Assembly: GCA_000727475.1 (NCBI GenBank)
Contig: KL647325.1
Coordinates: forward strand, 786,797-850,796
Length of the DNA stretch: 64,000 nt
Reading direction: 5' to 3'
Source of the DNA: Sarcocystis neurona
Taxonomy: Eukaryota > Apicomplexa > Conoidasida > Eucoccidiorida > Sarcocystidae
Within the stretch, counting starts at the first letter, position 1, and each line of letters opens with the position of its first letter. Below are positions 58,707-64,000 of the stretch, piece by piece. Position numbers and translations under genes: made by a program. The notes under the pieces are model-generated. The model was not told the origin of the DNA. It saw only the letters and a program-made list of their open reading frames with translations, and did no database searches.

Positions 58707-61080
58707 TGTGGGAAGCTGCAGCGGCAGAGGAGGAGGAGAAAGGACAGAAGGAGCGACAGCAGCAGTCAGAAAACGTCGCTCTGCATGTCGCTACAAGAAG
58801 CTCTGCAGCAAGCCCAGAGGAGCCTTATCCTACCGCAACATTTCAAGAGCTACCGGGGCGCACGACCACGGTGCTGCTCCTCTGCTGCTGCCCTCTCGCC
58901 GCCCCAGGACAAAAGAGAAGGCAGCGGCCGCCCTGTCAAAGTCCCACCGCAGGACTTAACTTGCCCATGCTGCAGCAAGCGCTGCTCGTGGTTCAGCCTC
59001 CTCTGCTGCTCAGAAATTCTGCTGTCGCTGCTAAGGCCAACCCCTGCTGCCGCTCTTGCGGTGGAGAGGCACGCTGTTGCGACGAATAGCTTCTGAAGCT
59101 CCTCCCGCTGAAGGCTCGGAGCCCTGCTGCTGCGGCCCACGTGCTGTTGCTGTTGCAGCTGCCGCGCCTTTGCGGGCGCGTAACGAACAGCAGCGGAGAC
59201 CGCGCTGGCGCAGCCGCTGCGGCTCCTCCTACGCAGCTCTCTGGCGCCGAAATGCTGGGCCTGGTGGCTACGCTGTAGTGGCTACGCTGCAGCTGCCTCT
59301 GCGTGCTTCAGACCTGCTACCCAATTGTCTCTCAAACAGACGGCAGCGCCGTACACACGGGCCGAGATAGCTTCTTGTCGTGCTGTGGCGGAGTCGATCT
59401 GCCCTCCTGACTGCCATTCTTTACAGGAAAAGACTGTACAAATGCCTTTCGTACTCTTCCTCCTGCAATCTGTTCGACCTGTGCTGCTGCGGCTGCGGCT
59501 TCATGGTCGCCTGCCCGCTAGAAAGTGTGTTGCTGCTGCTGTTTCTGCTGGTGCTCGCAGAAGCAGACGTGTTGCAGCACAGCTGCAATGCTACTGCTGC
59601 TGGGGCTGCTGTTGCAGGCAGAAAGCACAAGGAACTTGAGCGGGGGAGGAGGGCGTAGCGGCAAAACGAAGCGATCGGTAGCAGCGCATGCAAAAGAGCA
59701 GCGGTGGCAGCGTACACAACGAACTTGAGACACCGAACAACACACTACGTGCAATTCACGACGCGTTGCGAAGAGGCAGGACCGGAGGTTGTCAGCAGCT
59801 GCAGATATATTTGGAAAGATGAAATTTCTGACATACACAACAGCGCAGGCCAACGTTCCAAACGTTGTTCGTAGGACGTAGCATTCCTCTTTGCCTATGG
59901 TTGCCACCAAGAAGAAGCATCAGGATTGACAGGCGGCAAGGTAATTTGCAATACACACAGCGCAAAAACAGCACCGAGAGGCATAACGGCTCTGGTGAGG
60001 AAAGTCTGGCAAGAAAAAGATGGTCCCGGGAGTCGCTGCAGACACTGGTGAGAGTCGAAGACACGGCCACAGGGGCGGTCTCAGCACAGCGTATCCGGCA
60101 TTAGTCGTGGAAGTACATTCAATAGGTGACAAGTGTTCGAGTGCAGAACGCTGTTTAAATCATACGGAGCGACAGAAAATAGGAGAGAATGGTGAAGAAA
60201 GCTCGCTAGCGGTGCAAGGTTGAGAAAGCCGTGCCGAAATGACCTGCATGCACGGCGGCGCTCTGCGAGGTACAACCCCGTCTTGCCGCAGTTTGGTAGT
60301 TGCAAAACCACTCCCAAAAGGTCTCTGTGACAGCAGCCCCTACATCGGCAGCGGGAGAGGGAAAATCCAAGGCGTTTTTCTCCCGTTGTGGAGTGCGCTT
60401 CTAGAATAATAGCTGGTCGGCACGTGCAGCGGCGACAGAGGAACAGCCCCGGACCACTCACCGGCAACAGCAGGAGTAGCAGCAGCAGCAGGAGTGGCGA
60501 CCGCAGCAGCTGTTGAAGCACTAACAGGCGTACAAGTGCTGCTTGCAACGTGTCTGCTTGCCTGCAGCAGTGCGGAGGGGAGTCATATTAACTGCAGTGA
60601 CACGGAGAGAAACGATTCTGGCATCGACGTCACCTGGGGCATTACGACAGGAGCCGCAGCAGCAGTAGTAGCAAATTGCAACCCAGTCGTGGAGGAGTGA
60701 CTGAAGTTGCAATCGACGAGTGTGCTGCTTCCTGCGGCACACTCGTGAACGTCACCTTGTAATCAGATGTCCCCAGAATTTCCTAGTTGTACGCACAGGC
60801 ACAAAAGCCACCGCAGGTCCGGGGAGGCGCAGATCTTATTGCACCAGGGGACAGACCAGTGCTGCCTCTCCAACATTCTTTACTTCTCTTGCTTCCAAAA
60901 CTATGCCCGCTTCTCGTATACCCGCCGCTCACCACGCTGCAAACCTGTGCCGCAAGGAACATTTCTCTGTGTGTACAGTGTGTGACTAGTACGTATTCCG
61001 TAGCTCGACATAAGCTAAGCCCCCGCTCGTAGCCGTCAGGGCGTGTTTCTCCTTGTTGTTAGAGGTGCCTATGGGAAAAA
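58707..61080. other. VPS8 upstream region, no supported gene
   Basis: About 2.4 kb upstream of the VPS8 start. The first 900 bp are still triplet-rich in both orientations (CAG near 58720-58810, CTG near 58870-59170 and 59490-59610), then the composition shifts to low-triplet DNA near 59700, with a small CAG block at 60470-60520. It must hold the VPS8 promoter and 5' leader, but no core promoter element was recognised. Open frames up to 155 codons exist on both strands; none shows a domain. Confidence 0.5.
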
Positions 61081-61194
61081 CGATAGCAGGGGATCGCGGC
61101 ATCTACGCTTGTGTAGTTACACGTACAGGGAGAAAATCGATGACAGAGGATCTCTGCATATAAGCTCGTGTAAGTACATGTACAGGGAAAGCCC
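61081..61194. repeat. Degenerate 57-bp tandem repeat, two copies
   Basis: Copies start at 61081 and 61138; shared blocks are cgat.gcag.ggatc, gcat.ta.gct.gtgta, gta.a.gtacagggaaa. Roughly three quarters of positions agree. Confidence 0.7.
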
Positions 61195-61474
61195 AGGAAG
61201 CTACACGCGTGTGACAACATATGAAGCGATTGTGCACCGAAGGTACCGTTTATGCCCACCAGTCTCCGTGTGTACATGGCACAGGATTTCTTTGCTACTA
61301 CTACACGCACGCGTGTACCAAAAAAGAGGAAACACTGCGGGCTCCTGGCGGTGTAAGTGGTGGTATTGTGGGGGATACGTGATTCACAGGCATTTTAATC
61401 CACAGCTATACAATGACTGGATTCGCCTGCAGGCGGATCTCATCTTCTGCAGAAAGAAAAGTGGTGATGCCCTG

Positions 61475-62430
61475 TCACGTCGCAGCCGCTTCGCACCAGT
61501 CACGTCCTGTGTTGCGTCTACATGTGTGACTTCTTTCGCGTAGCACTGTTCCAGCGCCGAGTATTTGTAGTGTGAAAGCGTCTCGTATCAACCAACTGGA
61601 GTAGCGGAGAGTCTGAGGTTGTGTACGTTCCTGTGACCAAGCAGATTGATTCTCCACGACACTCGTCCATCTTAGCACACTCGTCAGCGTTAGAAACAGA
61701 GGCCACAACAGGAGACTTGCTGACAGTCTCACAGCTTTAGTCGCTATACTACGTTCTAGTTGATAAAAGGTCCGCGGTATCACTCCTGGGTCTGCTTAGC
61801 GCATGGCTCAGGGCCGAACATCCTCGACGCTGGTTGTAAATTTCGGTTGTGTGTGCGTATTCGAAGCACTGGTTGCTCTTTTTGTTTATTTCGGTTATCT
61901 GTGATTATCTGAACCGTATTTCTAATATATAACCACCACTACCACCACTGTTTCTTTTTTCAGTAAAACTCCGCAGCACAGCACAGTTGTTCCAAGTTCC
62001 TTGCGGGGAGCCGTGCGTGGTACGCTGGCTGACTTAGGGTAGCAGGTGTGGACACGAAGTTAAGTGCGCCAACAGGGGGCAACAATCTCTACGAGACAAA
62101 GAAATGCAAAGTTTTGCGGGTGGATGGCATACCAAGTGGTAGTGCATAACGCCCTTGCGTAGAGCGCCAACGGCGAAACTCTTACGGGCAACACCGTAGT
62201 AGAATAATGTCGTTAGGACCTTCAATGCACAATTATGTCATTGCCAATGATAATGGGGCATACCTAGAGGATATCCGTGGTCCGCTGAGAAGTAGCGGCT
62301 TCAGCCGTTGTCTGACGGGTGTTAAGCGGACAGACGTGTGAAGCCCTTCTATAACGAAGCTGGCATTGCTAAACTTACAAGCACATGTCCTTATAAGTGG
62401 CAACGGCAGAATGCGAATATTTTTTGTCAC
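61475..62430 (-). mobile_element. Possible degraded Ty3/gypsy reverse transcriptase fragment
   Basis: On the minus strand, RKSFAVGALRKGVMHYHLVC followed by HPPAKL (about 62190-62100) has the spacing of the gypsy K-x-A-F...V-M-P-F-G-L-x-N-A-P-A-T-F block with most residues changed. Further along (about 61720-61620) SASLLLWPLFLTL then RWTSVVENQSAW resembles the S-x-I-A-x-P-L-x-x-L-T...F-x-W-T-x-x-C-x-x-A-F stretch just before RNase H. Reading needs frame changes. A plus-strand piece GDALSRRSRF at about 61470 looks like the end of a gypsy RNase H but has the opposite orientation. Weak, by eye. Confidence 0.3.
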
Positions 62431-64000
62431 ACACGTCTAGATACCTGTGAGATCACTTCCTCACTGACAGCTGTGTTGCGAAGGCGCTGCTCACAAAATG
62501 TACTCTAAGCATTAAATTCTTTCTCGCTTCAAAGATATATAGCATTCTTAAATGGTACCCACAACTTTTGTGCTTTGGGGACAGACAAATGTTTTGACGG
62601 ATACGTTTACTACTGGACTACGTCTCGTTCACTTCAACAACGTAATCACCTATCTAGACGTTCGTGAAATGTGCGCGCACAATGACTAGCACGACACGAG
62701 AAGATACCGCGCCTTCACGTGGAAACCACTGGGAGCGTTCGGCCAGATGAGAACAGCGCGAAATTCTCCGCCACCTCTGATTTTTTTGAATGCATGATCA
62801 ACTAGGTGAGAGCACACGAACCATCTTCTTCCTGGGGAAAGGCCCTGTGCACTAGAGTAAGCAAAAGCTTAGTTACAGCTGTCAGGCAGCAACTATGTAA
62901 TTCGCTGTTTTCCTTCTAAAACGGTGCATGCACTGAGGACAGGTGACACGCATCAGCGAAAGGGAAACTTTGGGATTGCTGCTAAAGAAAAGTTTCGTTG
63001 GGAACCTCTGTTGCACGTACTCCGCCAACCACATGAACACCTTGATTTTTACGTGTGTTTGACCATCATAACCAGCACAGCTGCATTGTCTGACGGTTTC
63101 GCTTCCTCAGCCACTTTTCCGCGTACGTGTACAGCCGAGAAAGATTATGACAAAACCTCGCCAACTTCTCTTCAAGAGGAAAAGTTCACTTTCATAAATC
63201 CTCACCCCTCAAAACGACTCGATTCAAGCCATACCAAGTGCCGATCCTGCTGCGGTGACACCGTGTGTAGCCAGTGTCCGTGTGTTACAAGCGTGCTGAC
63301 AAGCAGGATATCTGTACTTCAGTTTACTCTCCACTAATACAGCATTGAGACATCTCTAGGCGTCTATATGTGGTCCACAGGTTAGTACGTGTGAATAACT
63401 AGGAGGTTGCCGTTTATACAAGCAACAGCAGTTTTGAACGTACACCTGGAACTAATGTAATCTACACCTACACATACAGAGTAAAAATCCATGTATTACT
63501 CCACCTGCTGCCAAGTAGACACATAAAGGTACGTGTTTTTCCGTATCTACTGTATTTTTGGCGGCTGGTCGGCAGGCAGCTGCGTGACAAATTGTTCACT
63601 ACTGCCTAAAGAAGGTATACGTGCAGTTCCGTTCTGCAGATATAACCGTGTGATTTGCTGCCGTGTAACGATGTACGCACACAGTGCACAAGTACGTATC
63701 AACGCATGCGTCGGCACACACATATATAATTATCTTTCTTGTTTAAACTCTGCCTATGTGTACAATGTGTAACGAAACGCACAAAGAATTGACTGGTTTG
63801 GTGCGTGCTGCACGCCGCGCAGGCTGCGTTACGCCTCACTATACCATATTCCCTATGGGCCGCGAACTCTTTCAGGCGTTGTCTGGAGTGGGGACCACTG
63901 CTGACGCAGCTTTGTATGGAGAGAAATTAGTGTCAGGCACGCCTGCGGCAGACGTGTGCTGGCGTATCTACTACGCAAAATCTACGATTGCAAACATACC
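62431..64000. other. Low-triplet DNA to the window end, nothing recognised
   Basis: Even composition, frequent stops, no microsatellite longer than a few units and no splice-consistent coding block. One open frame of 137 codons on the plus strand (62924-63337) has no start context or domain that would support it. Confidence 0.5.

Noticed and set aside
60081..60548. Minus-strand frame with a Leu-run resembling a signal peptide
   Set aside because: The poly-Leu comes from a short CAG block read on the other strand (CTG), there is no ATG in good context and the rest shows no domain.
61059..61310. Frame with repeated CTCNYTS/CTCTYTS pieces on the minus strand
   Set aside because: It is the translation of the 57-bp tandem repeat and flanks, not a protein repeat with other support.

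Overview
The window looks like nuclear DNA of a coccidian apicomplexan, most likely an Eimeria species. The evidence is direct: blocks dense in (CAG)n/(CTG)n triplets that read as Ala, Gln or Ser runs inside genes, alternating with blocks almost free of triplets but rich in (TA)n, (TATG)n and (CA)n microsatellites; intron-rich genes with clear GT..AG borders; and low-complexity inserts between conserved protein blocks. No tRNA, rRNA, CRISPR array, operon or telomere repeat was recognised.

Layout. (1) Positions 1-4685, plus strand: a long Ala/Thr/Ser-rich open frame, probably the 3' part of a gene that begins left of the window; not recognised. (2) 4686-13663: about 9 kb of low-triplet DNA with no supported gene, holding a 58-bp and a 50-bp tandem duplication and a possible degraded Ty3/gypsy fragment. 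(3) 13664-27218, plus strand: an eight-exon gene for a NAF1-like H/ACA snoRNP assembly factor; the Gar1/Naf1 core is spread over four small exons and framed by a huge Ala-rich N-terminus and a Gln/Pro-rich C-terminus. All splice phases agree and the joined frame is about 1485 residues. (4) 27219-29947: convergent intergenic spacer with a degraded gypsy-type pol fragment. (5) 29948-58706, minus strand: a giant gene for the CORVET subunit VPS8, about 4600 residues in at least eleven exons, with a beta-propeller, a long interrupted alpha-solenoid and a C-terminal RING-H2-like finger. (6) 58707-64000: upstream region of VPS8 and low-triplet DNA with a third gypsy-type relic; no supported gene.

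The two recognised genes are housekeeping genes in unrelated pathways: box H/ACA RNP assembly in the nucleus, and endosomal tethering, which in apicomplexans is tied to biogenesis of secretory organelles. They converge tail to tail with about 2.7 kb between their stop codons. What stands out is the inflation of both proteins by homopolymer inserts, the exact phase agreement across long repeat-filled introns, and the orientation of triplet repeats in introns versus exons. Exon borders were inferred by eye from homology, phase and splice consensus; no search or RNA evidence was available.
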